Positions 1 to 9,514 of a DNA stretch of 64,000 bases are shown piece after piece (the stretch's first letter is position 1; every line of letters begins with the position of its first letter). Made by a program: the position numbers and the translations under genes. Below the pieces are notes generated by a model. It had not been told where the DNA came from, did no database searches, and saw only the letters and a program-made list of their open reading frames with translations. Source of the stretch: Sedimentibacter sp. (GTDB lineage Bacteria; Bacillota; Clostridia; Tissierellales; Sedimentibacteraceae); NCBI GenBank assembly GCA_018436705.1, contig JAHDLA010000015.1, positions 1-64,000 of the forward strand. The letters are read 5' to 3'.

Positions 1-78
1 TAAGCTTTCGCAATTCTTTGCTAAAAGCTTTGCCAATTCCTGTGTTTTTTCTTCGCGTAAAAAAGTTTCGTGTTTCAT
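1..78 (-). CDS. N-terminus of an unidentified protein, cut by the window edge
   Basis: Only the first 26 codons are inside the window. They start at an ATG (complement of 76-78) preceded by a good GGGAGGATATATTA ribosome binding site. The visible N-terminus begins MKHETFLREEKTQ and is charged and helical, with no signal peptide or membrane segment. It lies upstream of, and on the same strand as, whatever follows to the left. The product cannot be recognised from this fragment. Confidence 0.55.
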   Translation of the reverse strand, partial: MKHETFLREEKTQELAKLLAKNCESL

Positions 79-127
79 GATAATATATCCTCCCTTTTAT
101 GGTTAGTATTACCATTTACACGAAACT

Positions 128-1408
128 TTATACAGTCTCTTCTTCTCTGAGTTTTACGATAGACACCATATCTCTTAAAGATTCCGCATGGCTTGTAAGT
201 TCCTCACTAGAGGCACTGTTTTCTTCTGCAGTAGCTGAATTTGTCTGGATAACATCAGATATCTGCTCTATGCTTATGGTAATTTGTTTTACGGACTCTG
301 CCTGTTCTTGTGCCTTGGCAGATATACTGTTTATACTTTCTGTTATTACATTTGTATCCTTAGCTACCTCTGCAAGAACCTTGGATGTATTGTCTGCGGC
401 GGTTGTTCCTTCCTTTACAGATCTCAAAGTATCCTCAAGCAGTGTAGTTGTGTTTTTGGCAGCATCTGCGCTTTTTACGGCCAGATTTCGCACTTCATCT
501 GCAACAACAGCAAAGCCTTTACCAGCTTCGCCTGCTCTTGCTGCTTCAACTGCTGCATTCAGCGCCAATATGTTGGTTTGAAAAGCAATATCTTCTATTA
601 TTTTGATTATCTTCATTATTTCATCTGATTTTCCGTCTATGATAGTCATTGTTTCAACGGTGTCTTTCATTTGAGCAATTCCTTTGTCCAGTTCATTGCC
701 TAAGTTGTTGACCTTGTTGCTGGCATCTACGGCATTTTCGGCAGTTATATTAATCTCATTAGATATTTTTTGTATTGTAGCTGTGAATTCCTCAACAGTG
801 CTTGCCTGTTCAGCCGAGCTTTGAGCCAAAAGCTGTGATGAATCTGCAATCTGTTCTGAGCCAAAAGCAATTTGTTCTGAGCTTAGTTTCATATTTTTAT
901 AGGTTCTGTTTAATGAGTCAACTATACTGCTTAAGGAAGAACTTATAGATTTAAAATCTCCCATATACTCTTTTTCAATAACAATGTTGAAATCTCCGTT
1001 TTCAATTCGGTTTAAAATATTGTAAATGTCTGAAAAATGGCTTTTAATTACGGCTGCGGCTTCGTAATAAGCTTTGTTAAGCTGTCCAATTTCGTCATTT
1101 GAATAATTTTTAAAATCGGAATCTAAATCAAATATGCATTTCTTCATGTTATCTGCAAGAGACAAAGCGTTCTTTGCAGGTATAAAAGTTTTCTTAAGCA
1201 AAAAGTAAATTATAAAATATAAAACTGCAATTTCCGTTATTAATAATACAAGCGCTGCAGCAATTATATTTTTTGAATTAATAATTATGTCCCTTGAAAA
1301 TCCAAGCCACAGTAAGGCACCAAGTATAACTGTTACTAACAACACAGCTGCAATTATTTTTAAAGTTGTTTTTTTAGCTGAAATATTTTTAGATAGAAAT
1401 TTTGTCAT
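128..1408 (-). CDS. Methyl-accepting chemotaxis protein with almost no extracellular sensor
   Basis: Membrane chemoreceptor of 426 residues that should signal to CheA/CheW. Two hydrophobic segments (about 18-38 and 48-72) are separated by only about ten residues, so there is no room for a periplasmic ligand domain. A HAMP-like linker follows, then a long coiled-coil signalling domain. The conserved hairpin tip is present around residues 270-310 ([19 protein letters not shown], followed by [12 protein letters not shown]). The ATG has a GGAGG 13 bases upstream. Signal input is probably through the membrane segments or a partner; this is inference. No chemotaxis genes adjoin it here; the CheW at 13.2 kb is the nearest partner. 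Confidence 0.93.
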   Translation of the reverse strand: MTKFLSKNISAKKTTLKIIAAVLLVTVILGALLWLGFSRDIIINSKNIIAAALVLLITEIAVLYFIIYFLLKKTFIPAKNALSLADNMKKCIFDLDSDFKNYSNDEIGQLNKAYYEAAAVIKSHFSDIYNILNRIENGDFNIVIEKEYMGDFKSISSSLSSIVDSLNRTYKNMKLSSEQIAFGSEQIADSSQLLAQSSAEQASTVEEFTATIQKISNEINITAENAVDASNKVNNLGNELDKGIAQMKDTVETMTIIDGKSDEIMKIIKIIEDIAFQTNILALNAAVEAARAGEAGKGFAVVADEVRNLAVKSADAAKNTTTLLEDTLRSVKEGTTAADNTSKVLAEVAKDTNVITESINSISAKAQEQAESVKQITISIEQISDVIQTNSATAEENSASSEELTSHAESLRDMVSIVKLREEETV

Positions 1409-1516
1409 TTAAGAATAGCCTCCATTTACACATATGTTTACTACATAAATATCGGCAGAATGTTAATAAAATATATTAGTATATTATTCCAATAAATAGA
1501 AAAAACCTCCATTTAT

Positions 1517-1549
1517 GATAATAAGGAAGAAAAGTTCTCCCTTATTATC
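1517..1549 (-). terminator. Possible terminator overlapping the end of the permease gene
   Basis: A perfect 10-bp inverted repeat (1517-1526 with 1540-1549, arms GATAATAAGG and CCTTATTATC) lies across the TGA stop of the minus-strand permease. Reading on the minus strand, a TTTTTT run follows about ten bases after the stem, which is far for a classical intrinsic terminator. Confidence 0.4.
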
Positions 1550-2915
1550 ACAATATTATTAATGCTACTAAAATTGCTGAAGCTATACCGCACAAAACGG
1601 GAATTAGATTTTTTCTGGCTAAAACCTGAGGATCAATGTTACATATTGCAGCAACAGGTATTACTGCCCAAGGAATTATTGTGCCTCCGCCTACCCATAT
1701 TGTAATTATCTGGCCTAGGGAAGCTAATCCCTCCATGTTTATATCTATTATATTTGAAAATGTATATGCGAGAGAACCTACAATAGGGAGACCCGAAAAA
1801 CCTGAGCCGTCCAAGCCTGTAATAACTGCTACAGATGTCTGCGCTAAAATTGTAGAGAATTTATTCATATGAATATTTTGAGAGAGGAATATACTTATAT
1901 CGTTAAGTATTCCCGGAGCACCTTCGCCAAGCACTGCTGTTGCGCCTCCCTGATTTCCAAGGAAAAAGAATCCGCCTATAAAAATAACTGGAGCAAATAC
2001 AGTTATTCCAAATTTAAATCCTTCCTTGATATGATCCACAACTTTGTCAAATGCATTCTTAATGTTATATGTTGTCAATACAGCAATGAGCATTATTAAA
2101 ATGGCCGTACCTCCAACGAGAGCAGTTGCATCGCCTCCGGCCAGATTAAATTTTAGCATAGCAACAATGTCCGATAAAAATGCTATGGGAGTCACTACTG
2201 CCATAAGTTTAGTTGCTCTTCCTGTCTTTACTTTTACTTCCTTTTTAACTTCAATATTTTTAGAATAAGATGAAATATTTTTTTTCATATCTTTTTTCAT
2301 CATCAAAAATGCAACAGTCACTGTTACAACAGACATGGTAATCCATATGGGGATTGATGACCTGAGAATTTCTGTGACATCTAATCCTGCTCCTGCAGCT
2401 GTAATTGTAGGTGCACCTTGAATAAAAAAGTCGCTTGAAAGAGCGATGCCATGCCCAAACAAGTTCATAGCTACAGCAGCATATATCACAGGCAGACCTG
2501 CTGCAAGTGCCGCAGGCAAAAGAACGGCTCCGATTAGAGGAACAGCCGGAGATGGCCAAACCAGCCATGATATGACCATCATTGTCAGACCTACGCTCCA
2601 GAAAGCCAATGTGGGGCTGACCATAACCTTTCTTATGGGAGACATTATAATAACATCTGAACCAATTTCTTGAAGCGATTTTGACATGGCCACAACAAGG
2701 GAAATAATAACTACAATGCCCCAAAATTCGTTTCCTGCATAAATAATGGTGTTAAATATGGATTGAGTTGCTCCGATAATACTTCCGGAATAAAGATAAC
2801 CCATTGCAAAAGTACCTACTATACACGGAATAACAATATCCTTTTTCATGAGCATTATCGTCAAAATGATCACCACCATTGCAATGTAAAGGTAGTGAAG
2901 CGAAGTTAAAATCAT
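1548..2915 (-). CDS. Multi-pass membrane permease of unassigned substrate
   Basis: Integral membrane protein of 455 residues with roughly a dozen hydrophobic segments and short loops. A hydrophilic loop around residue 210-235 (KKDMKKN to KKEVKVKTG) divides the protein. Gly/Pro-rich re-entrant-like stretches such as VGGGTIIPWAVIP near the C-terminus and HGIALSSDFFIQGAPT near residue 160 resemble those of ion-coupled carriers of the GntP/NhaC/citrate-transporter type. I cannot place it in one family from sequence alone. The ATG has a clear AAGGAGG. It lies 20 bases after the P-loop ATPase gene (2936-4000), so the two are probably one transcript; a shared function is not evident. Confidence 0.75.
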   Translation of the reverse strand: MILTSLHYLYIAMVVIILTIMLMKKDIVIPCIVGTFAMGYLYSGSIIGATQSIFNTIIYAGNEFWGIVVIISLVVAMSKSLQEIGSDVIIMSPIRKVMVSPTLAFWSVGLTMMVISWLVWPSPAVPLIGAVLLPAALAAGLPVIYAAVAMNLFGHGIALSSDFFIQGAPTITAAGAGLDVTEILRSSIPIWITMSVVTVTVAFLMMKKDMKKNISSYSKNIEVKKEVKVKTGRATKLMAVVTPIAFLSDIVAMLKFNLAGGDATALVGGTAILIMLIAVLTTYNIKNAFDKVVDHIKEGFKFGITVFAPVIFIGGFFFLGNQGGATAVLGEGAPGILNDISIFLSQNIHMNKFSTILAQTSVAVITGLDGSGFSGLPIVGSLAYTFSNIIDINMEGLASLGQIITIWVGGGTIIPWAVIPVAAICNIDPQVLARKNLIPVLCGIASAILVALIIL

Positions 2916-2935
2916 AATATACCTCCTTGGAAATT

Positions 2936-4000
2936 TTATGTATATTCGCGAAGGATGTTATTAAATATCTCATCAACTCCCTTAAAGTCCATGCTGTTAA
3001 TATAAAATATCTCAAGAATTTCATGGTATTTCTTTCCTTCAGATAGTTTTTCAAGTGCATTTTTTATAAGAAGCTCATGCATATGAAGATTACTTTCTAT
3101 CTCAGAAATGTGTTTTTTCAAATTATTAGAATCCATAATTTGATGAATGTCAAAAATTTCTTTAAAATTATCTGATACGCAGTTTTCAGAACTTGTAATA
3201 AAAATATTCTTTTCAGGAATATACAAGTGTTGCAGCTTATCCGGCATCAATGGGTGTAAATAAATTTCAATATCAAAACCTCTTTTTACGGCTTCATCCG
3301 ATATCCTTTTCATGAAGTCTGATACATATGCTGTGCTTTCACTGACTATAGCCCATACTTTTTTATCTTCATACAATGCTTCCGTTCTATTTATATAACC
3401 GTTTGACGTATAAGCTTCAGAAAATAAGTTTTTAACTTCAGCTGTTTTTTGCAAATAAATATCATCTTCAAACAATTTTTTAGTTGCACGAAGGCATATT
3501 TCATTAAATTTATCTGCATCTATGAACTGAGTGTATAAAGAATTAATTTCTTCCGAAATTATACCGGCTGCCTGGAGATATCTATAGGCGCTTTTATAAA
3601 GACGAGCTTTGGTTTGATTTATTTGCATAATTTTATGTTTGTGCTTTTCCAATTGATTGCTGTTAAGGAAGGAACCAAAATTTAAAATTTCGTCGACTGC
3701 TCCGGGAATTGACGGATCAGTTGCATGCGGTGCCGTGCCGTCAACAAATGCCAATTTAAGGTCAGGAATTATTATTCCATCAAGGCTTTCGTCGTCACTT
3801 GAGCAGTGAATATATTCCACAGAATACCCTTTTTTAGAAATTTCAGCAGCAAATTTTTTCATGAATGAACTTTTTCCTACACCGGGGCCTCCTTTGAGTA
3901 TATAGAATCGATTCAGCTTGGAAGGCTGAAAAATGGAATTAAAGCAGTTGAAAAATCCTTTAGAAGTGTTATTTCCTGCAAAGACATGTTTTCCTTTCAA
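2936..4000 (-). CDS. P-loop ATPase of the PRK06851 type
   Basis: Protein of 354 residues with a Walker A motif near residue 36 (LKGGPGVGKSSFM), followed by a strand ending CSSDDESLDG and a segment LAFVDGTAPH that could act as the Walker B region. This matches the conserved uncharacterised clostridial ATPases known as PRK06851, which I recall as having two related halves; the second half here is weakly conserved. Translation starts at TTG (complement of 3998-4000), supported by GGAGG seven bases upstream, with no better ATG nearby. It is the first gene of a pair with the permease at 1548-2915. Biochemical role unknown. Confidence 0.8.
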   Translation of the reverse strand: MKGKHVFAGNNTSKGFFNCFNSIFQPSKLNRFYILKGGPGVGKSSFMKKFAAEISKKGYSVEYIHCSSDDESLDGIIIPDLKLAFVDGTAPHATDPSIPGAVDEILNFGSFLNSNQLEKHKHKIMQINQTKARLYKSAYRYLQAAGIISEEINSLYTQFIDADKFNEICLRATKKLFEDDIYLQKTAEVKNLFSEAYTSNGYINRTEALYEDKKVWAIVSESTAYVSDFMKRISDEAVKRGFDIEIYLHPLMPDKLQHLYIPEKNIFITSSENCVSDNFKEIFDIHQIMDSNNLKKHISEIESNLHMHELLIKNALEKLSEGKKYHEILEIFYINSMDFKGVDEIFNNILREYT

Positions 4001-4196
4001 GTAAGTACCTCCTATTTAATTTTATACTTCAAAAATGATTTAATCATTTCATTCTGAAAGCACCAATTGTTTTATTATATGTAAATATGAAATTCTTGTT
4101 AATACATTAATTAAAATTTAATTAGAACAAAGAGGGGGACAAATATGCTTAATCATGCTATAATTATTTGTCAAGCTTAACAAAAGGAAGATATTT

Positions 4197-6311
4197 ATGA
4201 AATTGATAGTTACGGAAAAACCTTCGGTTGCAAAAGATATAGCCAGAGTGTTAAAGATAAATAAATCAAGAGATGGCTATATGGAAAACAGCGAATATAT
4301 AATTACATGGTGTGTCGGACATTTGATTCAGCTTGCATATCCGGAAGAATACGATAAGAAATATAAAAGCTGGAATATAAATGACCTTCCAATTTTCCCG
4401 CGACAATTCAAGTATATGGTTAATCCATCTACTGCGAAACAGTATGAAACTGTTAAATCCCTTTTATTGAATGATTCTGTTGGTGAAGTTATATGCGCAA
4501 CAGATGCCGGGAGAGAAGGGCAGCTTATTTTTGGCTATGTTTACGTTAATGCAGGTTGCAAAAAGCCTGTCAGAAGATTATGGATAAGCAGTATGACCGA
4601 TGAGGCCATAGAAGAAGGTTTTAAAAATTTAAAAGATAATAAAGAGTATTTTAGTCTTTATCAGTCTGCAAGGGCTCGTTCAGAAGCCGATTGGCTGGTT
4701 GGAATCAACGCTACTCGGCTGTTTACGGTTAAATATAATCAAATGCTTACAATAGGAAGAGTTCAGACCCCTACTCTTTCTTTGATTGTTGGAAGGCAGA
4801 AAGAAATTGATGAATTTGTTTCACAGCCTTTCTATGAGATTGCGGCAGACTGTGAAATGTTTACGGCAACATGGTTTAACAAAAACGGTACGCGAATCGA
4901 TGATAAAGAAAAAGCGGAGCAGATAGCTCAGCGGTGCAGTAATAAAGAGGCAACTGTTACAAAGCTTAAAACTAAAAGAGCTTCTGTTGAGAGACCACTG
5001 CTTTATGATTTAACAGAACTTCAAAGAGACGGTAACAAAAGATACGGCTATTCGGCAGAGCAGACCTTGGAAGCTGCTCAGAATCTATATGAAAAGTACA
5101 AGCTTGCTACATATCCCAGAACGGATTCAAGATACTTGACAAAGGATATGAAGCCGAAAATACAGGGGTTGCTGCAGAATATTAAGAGTGGATGGAAAGG
5201 CTCTGAATATTGTGTAGATAAGGTAATTAAACAAAAAATTAATGCCGACAAAAGAGTTATAAATGATTCAAAAGTGACAGATCACCATGCAATAATAGTT
5301 ACACCCAATATAAGGAATCTCCCAGGCATAAGGCTTCCTGAAAGAGAAGCAAATATACTTAAGCTTGTAGTAGCGAGATTTATTTGTGTTTTTGACAGGA
5401 AACAAGAATATGATCAGACGGATTTGGAAATTCAAATCGAAAAGGATAAATTCAAGGCAAGAGGTAAAAAAGTTGTTGTGCCGGGATGGAAGGAAGTAGA
5501 AGACATAATGCTGGGAAAGGTTAAGGAGAATTCCGAGGACAAAGAAATTACCGCAAGCATTGCTGTCAACGATAAGATTATGCCCAGGGAAATAAAAGTG
5601 GTTACCAAGAAAACTTCTCCCCCGAAAGCATATACAGAGGCAACTTTGCTTACAGCTATGGAAACTGCCGGCAAGCACATAGAGAATGAAAAACTCAGAG
5701 AAGAAATGAAATCTGTAGGGCTGGGCACACCTGCAACCAGAGCGGGAATTATTGAAAAGCTTATATCTGTAGGATATATAAAAAGAAACAGAAAAAGTCT
5801 TGTTCCTACACAAAACGGAGTACAGCTTATTGAAATAGTGCATGAAAAACTTAAAAAACCGGATTTAACAGGCGAATGGGAGAGCACCTTAGGTAAAATA
5901 GCTAAAAAAGAGGAATCGTCAAAGGATTTTATAGTTAATATAAAAAAATATGTTTATGAAATAATTCAAGAAGGCAAGAGGAGCTCAACACTTAATGTTA
6001 ATTTCGAACAGACCGGCAACAAGAAAAAACGAAAGGCCGTAGGAGTGTGCCCAAGATGTGGCAGAGAAGTTTTTGAAAATAAAAAAAGCTTTTATTGTGC
6101 AGGATATAAAAACTTTCCGTCCTGCAGGTTTTCCATGTGGAAGCAGGATAAAATATTGCAGGAAAAAGGAATTACTTTGACAAAAGAAATGGCAGCAGAG
6201 CTGTTAAAGAGCGGACAAACTGTAATAAATGATGAAAAAGACTCCAGCAAGCAAAAAATGACGGTAAAATTAAGAGACGAAGGATATAAAACAGTGTACT
6301 TAGTCGAGTAA
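4197..6311 (+). CDS. topB: DNA topoisomerase III (type IA)
   Basis: Relaxes and decatenates DNA through a transient 5'-phosphotyrosine break. The 704-residue protein opens with the TOPRIM domain (VTEKPSVAKDIA, with the catalytic Glu at 7; metal motif DAGREGQ at 103-109). The active-site tyrosine is Tyr306 in the context ATYPRTDSRYL. A central GVGTPATRA-like segment reads GLGTPATRAGI. The C-terminus carries a four-cysteine zinc finger from about residue 618 (CPRCGREV, then FYCAGYKNFPSC). Length is typical of TopB. The ATG follows AAAGGAAG. It is a stand-alone gene. Plasmid copies of TopB are common, but nothing here suggests mobility. Confidence 0.96.
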   Translation: MKLIVTEKPSVAKDIARVLKINKSRDGYMENSEYIITWCVGHLIQLAYPEEYDKKYKSWNINDLPIFPRQFKYMVNPSTAKQYETVKSLLLNDSVGEVICATDAGREGQLIFGYVYVNAGCKKPVRRLWISSMTDEAIEEGFKNLKDNKEYFSLYQSARARSEADWLVGINATRLFTVKYNQMLTIGRVQTPTLSLIVGRQKEIDEFVSQPFYEIAADCEMFTATWFNKNGTRIDDKEKAEQIAQRCSNKEATVTKLKTKRASVERPLLYDLTELQRDGNKRYGYSAEQTLEAAQNLYEKYKLATYPRTDSRYLTKDMKPKIQGLLQNIKSGWKGSEYCVDKVIKQKINADKRVINDSKVTDHHAIIVTPNIRNLPGIRLPEREANILKLVVARFICVFDRKQEYDQTDLEIQIEKDKFKARGKKVVVPGWKEVEDIMLGKVKENSEDKEITASIAVNDKIMPREIKVVTKKTSPPKAYTEATLLTAMETAGKHIENEKLREEMKSVGLGTPATRAGIIEKLISVGYIKRNRKSLVPTQNGVQLIEIVHEKLKKPDLTGEWESTLGKIAKKEESSKDFIVNIKKYVYEIIQEGKRSSTLNVNFEQTGNKKKRKAVGVCPRCGREVFENKKSFYCAGYKNFPSCRFSMWKQDKILQEKGITLTKEMAAELLKSGQTVINDEKDSSKQKMTVKLRDEGYKTVYLVE

Positions 6312-6313
6312 TT

Positions 6314-6355
6314 GTGCTAAAATGAAGGAATGTCAGGTGTTCCTGCACTATTTTT
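6314..6355 (+). terminator. Possible topB terminator
   Basis: Just after topB, GTGC (6314) and AGGAA (6326-6330) can pair with TTCCT (6340-6344) and GCAC (6345-6348), and TATTTTTATG follows. The stem is imperfect. The rest of the 215-base gap to oadB is AT-rich with no clear promoter. Confidence 0.4.
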
Positions 6356-6526
6356 ATGATTAAGAGAAAAGTAAAGAATATAGAAGTTATAACAGGGTAA
6401 AATGAATTAAAACTTATAAAAATAAATAAATTTGGCGAAAATTGAATAATTCTGCTAAACATAAATAATTGCTTAAAGAATGTATTTATATTAGAATACA
6501 CAAGAACAAAAATAAAGGAGCAGAAA

Positions 6527-7663
6527 ATGGAATTCTTATATGAAGGTATTATCCAGATTACATGGCAGCAAATATTGATGTGGTTAATCGGAGCTACATT
6601 GATATATTTGGCAATTTCAAAGGAGTTAGAGCCGTCACTTTTGCTTCCCATGGGATTTGGCGCAATTTTAGTTAATATTCCTATGAGTGGAGTGTTAAAT
6701 CAAACTTTGGAAGGAATAGGCGAAGTTAAAGGTATAATAGACTGGCTTTTTGAAGTTGGTATTGAGGCATCCGAAATGATGCCGTTGTTGCTTTTTATAG
6801 GTATAGGAGCTATGATAGACTTTGGGCCACTTTTATCTAATCCGAGACTTTTACTTTTTGGAGCAGCAGCACAATTTGGGATTTTTGCAACGATTACCGT
6901 AGCAGCATTTCTGGGCTTCAATATACAGGATGCCGCATCCATAGGGATTATAGGTGCTGCAGACGGGCCTACGTCCATATTGGTATCTCAGGTTTTAAAA
7001 AGTAATTATATAGGTCAGATTGCAGTAGCTGCATATTCATATATGGCGTTGGTTCCGATAATACAGCCTTTTGCCATAAAGATGTGTACAACAGAAAAAG
7101 ATAGAAAAATAAAGATGAAGTACAATCCAAAGAGCGTTTCTAGGATGACAAGGCTGCTTTTTCCAATAGTAGTTACAATTATTGCAGGCCTTGTGGCACC
7201 AGCTTCAATATCTTTGGTAGGATTTCTTATGTTCGGAAATTTAATCAGGGAATGCGGTGTTTTGAGATCATTATCAGAAACAGCGCAGAAAGATTTAGTA
7301 AATCTTATAACGTTGCTTCTGGGTATAACAATATCAGCAAGCATGAGGGCAGAGCAATTTGTAACACTTGATACTCTTTTGATAATGGGGCTTGGGCTTC
7401 TTGCATTTGTATTTGATACAGTCGCAGGAGCATTGTTTGCAAAATTTTTAAACTTGTTTCTAAAGGAAAAAATAAATCCGATGGTTGGATCAGCAGGAAT
7501 TTCAGCATTTCCAATGTCATCAAGAGTTATTCAAAAACTGGGACTTGAGGCTGATTCGCAAAATCATTTGCTGATGCATGCTGTTGGAGCAAACGTGTCA
7601 GGTCAGATAGCATCTGTTATAGCCGGTGGAGTTATAATAGGACTTGTTCCAGGGCTGATGTAG
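6527..7663 (+). CDS. oadB: Na+-translocating decarboxylase, beta subunit (OadB/GcdB family)
   Basis: Membrane subunit that couples decarboxylation of a biotin-bound carboxyl group (oxaloacetate, methylmalonyl-CoA or glutaconyl-CoA systems) to Na+ export. The 378-residue protein is nearly all membrane helices. It keeps the ion-site motif GAADGPTSI (around residue 146) and the C-terminal region NPMVGSAGISAFPMSSRV that matches the conserved second ion site. The ATG follows AAAGGAG. The gamma subunit follows 8 bases later, but no carboxyltransferase (alpha) or biotin carrier gene is in the window. The substrate is therefore unknown and these subunits must work with proteins encoded elsewhere. Confidence 0.93.
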   Translation: MEFLYEGIIQITWQQILMWLIGATLIYLAISKELEPSLLLPMGFGAILVNIPMSGVLNQTLEGIGEVKGIIDWLFEVGIEASEMMPLLLFIGIGAMIDFGPLLSNPRLLLFGAAAQFGIFATITVAAFLGFNIQDAASIGIIGAADGPTSILVSQVLKSNYIGQIAVAAYSYMALVPIIQPFAIKMCTTEKDRKIKMKYNPKSVSRMTRLLFPIVVTIIAGLVAPASISLVGFLMFGNLIRECGVLRSLSETAQKDLVNLITLLLGITISASMRAEQFVTLDTLLIMGLGLLAFVFDTVAGALFAKFLNLFLKEKINPMVGSAGISAFPMSSRVIQKLGLEADSQNHLLMHAVGANVSGQIASVIAGGVIIGLVPGLM

Positions 7664-7671
7664 GAGGTCGT

Positions 7672-7806
7672 ATGAATATTAACATTGAAAATGTAATGAA
7701 TTCACTTGAACTTATGGGGATGGGTATGTCTGCTATATTTTTGGTAATTATAGTGATATATGCATCTGTGAGCATAATGCTGAAGTTTACAGCACAAAAC
7801 AAATAA
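7672..7806 (+). CDS. Na+-pump decarboxylase gamma subunit (OadG family), 44 residues
   Basis: A short gene starting at ATG 7672 after TAGGAGGTCGT. The product has a hydrophilic N-terminus (MNINIENVMNSLELMGMGM), one hydrophobic helix (SAIFLVIIVIYASVSIML) and a tail KFTAQNK. The order of N-terminal helix, LMGMGMS and a single membrane span is the pattern of OadG-type gamma subunits, which stabilise the beta subunit. It is shorter than most gamma subunits and lacks the usual long cytoplasmic, metal-binding C-terminus. Position directly behind oadB supports the assignment. Confidence 0.8.
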   Translation: MNINIENVMNSLELMGMGMSAIFLVIIVIYASVSIMLKFTAQNK

Positions 7807-7838
7807 AAAGCAAAAATAAAAGAATCGAGGGAGAAATT

Positions 7839-8222
7839 ATGAAATTATTTAATTATAAATCAACGGCTATAATACTAACTGTTGTAATTTTCATCTCGAT
7901 TTTTTTAATTATTTCTGAGAACCACACCTTGAAAGATGATATTTCTTTAAATGGGCTTCCTTCGTTTGGAAACTTATTTGAGGAAGAGTATGCATGCCAG
8001 GAAATAAACTCTCAGTTACAAAAGCAGAGTAAGGGTATCTGGTTTTACCTTAATATTAAATTTATCATGTTCAGCATATGGATTCTTGCCGATTTGTATA
8101 AAGCACGGCATGCCGAGATGATGAAAACATTGTTGAAGTTTTATAGCTATTGCGTATTTATAATGTTTTTTATTAATAAAAAGGATGGGAAAAAAGGGAT
8201 GTTTGTTTGGTCTTCAATATAA
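7839..8222 (+). CDS. Small membrane protein of unknown function
   Basis: A 127-residue product with ATG preceded by CGAGGGAGAAATT. One hydrophobic segment lies at about 9-27, a hydrophilic stretch with NHTLKDDISLNG follows, and two more hydrophobic segments lie near 70-87 and 103-117. I recognise no family. It sits between the Na+-pump subunits and secD on the same strand, and its end lies 26 bases before the secD start. It may be co-transcribed with secDF, but nothing in the sequence shows a role in protein export. Confidence 0.65.
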   Translation: MKLFNYKSTAIILTVVIFISIFLIISENHTLKDDISLNGLPSFGNLFEEEYACQEINSQLQKQSKGIWFYLNIKFIMFSIWILADLYKARHAEMMKTLLKFYSYCVFIMFFINKKDGKKGMFVWSSI

Positions 8223-8248
8223 ACAATCAAACAAAATCAGGAGGAAAA

Positions 8249-9514
8249 ATGAGAACGAATAAACATATTTTCATTGTAGTTATGCTTTTAATCGTCGGAA
8301 TTGCTCTTACGTCATTTTTTGGAATTAATGCAGGTCCAATTCAAATTAAGGGCATGAAGGATATAAGATTTGGTATAGATATAAGAGGCGGAGTTGAGGC
8401 TGTATTTGAGCCTACCGATCTTGATAGGATTCCTACAGAAAATGAGTTGGAATTAGCAAGGGTGATCATGGAAACAAGAATGGATGCCCAAAATATTTTA
8501 GACAGAGAGATAACCATAGATAAAAATACAGGTCACATAATAATAAGATTTCCTTGGAAATCGGGAGAAACAAACTTTAATCCTCAAAAAGCAATAGCTG
8601 AGCTGGGAGAAACGGCAAGATTGACATTCAGAGATCCTCAGGGAAATATTTTAGTAGAAGGAAAAGATGTTAAGGAAAGTAAGGTACAGCTGGACAGCAA
8701 AACAAATATGCCTATAGTTACTTTGAAGTTTAACGAAGAAGGAGCGGAAGCTTTTGCTGATGCTACGGAAAAACTAGTAGGCCAGTCAATATCTATTTAT
8801 ATGGACGAAACATTAATATCAGCACCGCTTGTTAAGCAAAAAATTACCGGAGGAGACTCCTATATAAGCAATATAGAAAGTGCCGAAGAGGCAAAGAGCT
8901 TATCAGATAAAATTAATTCAGGAGCACTTCCCTTTTCTTTAGTATCAAAAAACCATAGTATCATAACCCCAACAATGGGTTCAGGCGCTTTGGATGTTAT
9001 GATAAAGGCAGGAGTAATTGCATTTGCGGCAGTGTGTATTTTTATGGTTTTATATTACAAGTTACTTGGAGTTGTAGCATGCTTTGCGTTGCTTTTACAG
9101 ATTTCTGTTCAGATGCTGGCATTATCTATACCTCAGGTGACACTTACATTAACAGGTATTGCAGGTATTATTCTTTCAATAGGAATGGGCGTTGATGCTA
9201 ATGTAATCATATATGAGCGAATTAGAGAAGAACTGAATCAAGGAAAGACGTTGGGATATTCAATAGATACGGGATATTCTAAGGCTTTTTCAGCTGTGTT
9301 TGATGGAAATATTACAACAATAGCTGCATCAGTTATTATGATGATATTTGGAACAGGGTCAATGCTTTCATTTGGGTATACGCTTATGGTAGGATGTATA
9401 TTAAACTTTGTTTCAGGTGTTACAACTTCAAGAATAATTACGAAATCTATGAGTATGAACGAAGTGTTTATGAAAAAGTCCTTATACGGAATGAAAGTTA
9501 AGGAGGCAAAATAA
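8249..9514 (+). CDS. secD: Protein translocase subunit SecD
   Basis: Membrane component that uses the ion gradient to help complete protein export through SecYEG. The 421-residue protein has a first membrane helix (about 7-23), a large extracytoplasmic P1 domain opening with FGIDIRGGVEAVF, and a cluster of five C-terminal helices. The SecD signature GMGVDANVIIYERIREEL is at about residue 311-328. The start at ATG 8249 is chosen because AGGAGG lies just upstream; an in-frame TTG at 8207 would overlap the preceding gene. The stop TAA overlaps the secF ATG (TAATG), so the two are translationally coupled. Separate SecD and SecF are normal in clostridia. Confidence 0.96.
   Translation: MRTNKHIFIVVMLLIVGIALTSFFGINAGPIQIKGMKDIRFGIDIRGGVEAVFEPTDLDRIPTENELELARVIMETRMDAQNILDREITIDKNTGHIIIRFPWKSGETNFNPQKAIAELGETARLTFRDPQGNILVEGKDVKESKVQLDSKTNMPIVTLKFNEEGAEAFADATEKLVGQSISIYMDETLISAPLVKQKITGGDSYISNIESAEEAKSLSDKINSGALPFSLVSKNHSIITPTMGSGALDVMIKAGVIAFAAVCIFMVLYYKLLGVVACFALLLQISVQMLALSIPQVTLTLTGIAGIILSIGMGVDANVIIYERIREELNQGKTLGYSIDTGYSKAFSAVFDGNITTIAASVIMMIFGTGSMLSFGYTLMVGCILNFVSGVTTSRIITKSMSMNEVFMKKSLYGMKVKEAK

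Noticed and set aside
99..628. Long plus-strand open frames opposite the chemoreceptor gene
   Set aside because: They are antisense shadows of a well-conserved receptor: no ribosome binding site and Ser/Ala-rich, Cys-rich products typical of reversed coding strands.
6430..6460. TTGGCGAAAATTG upstream of oadB as a sigma-54 promoter
   Set aside because: The GC of the -12 element is missing at the required distance from GG.
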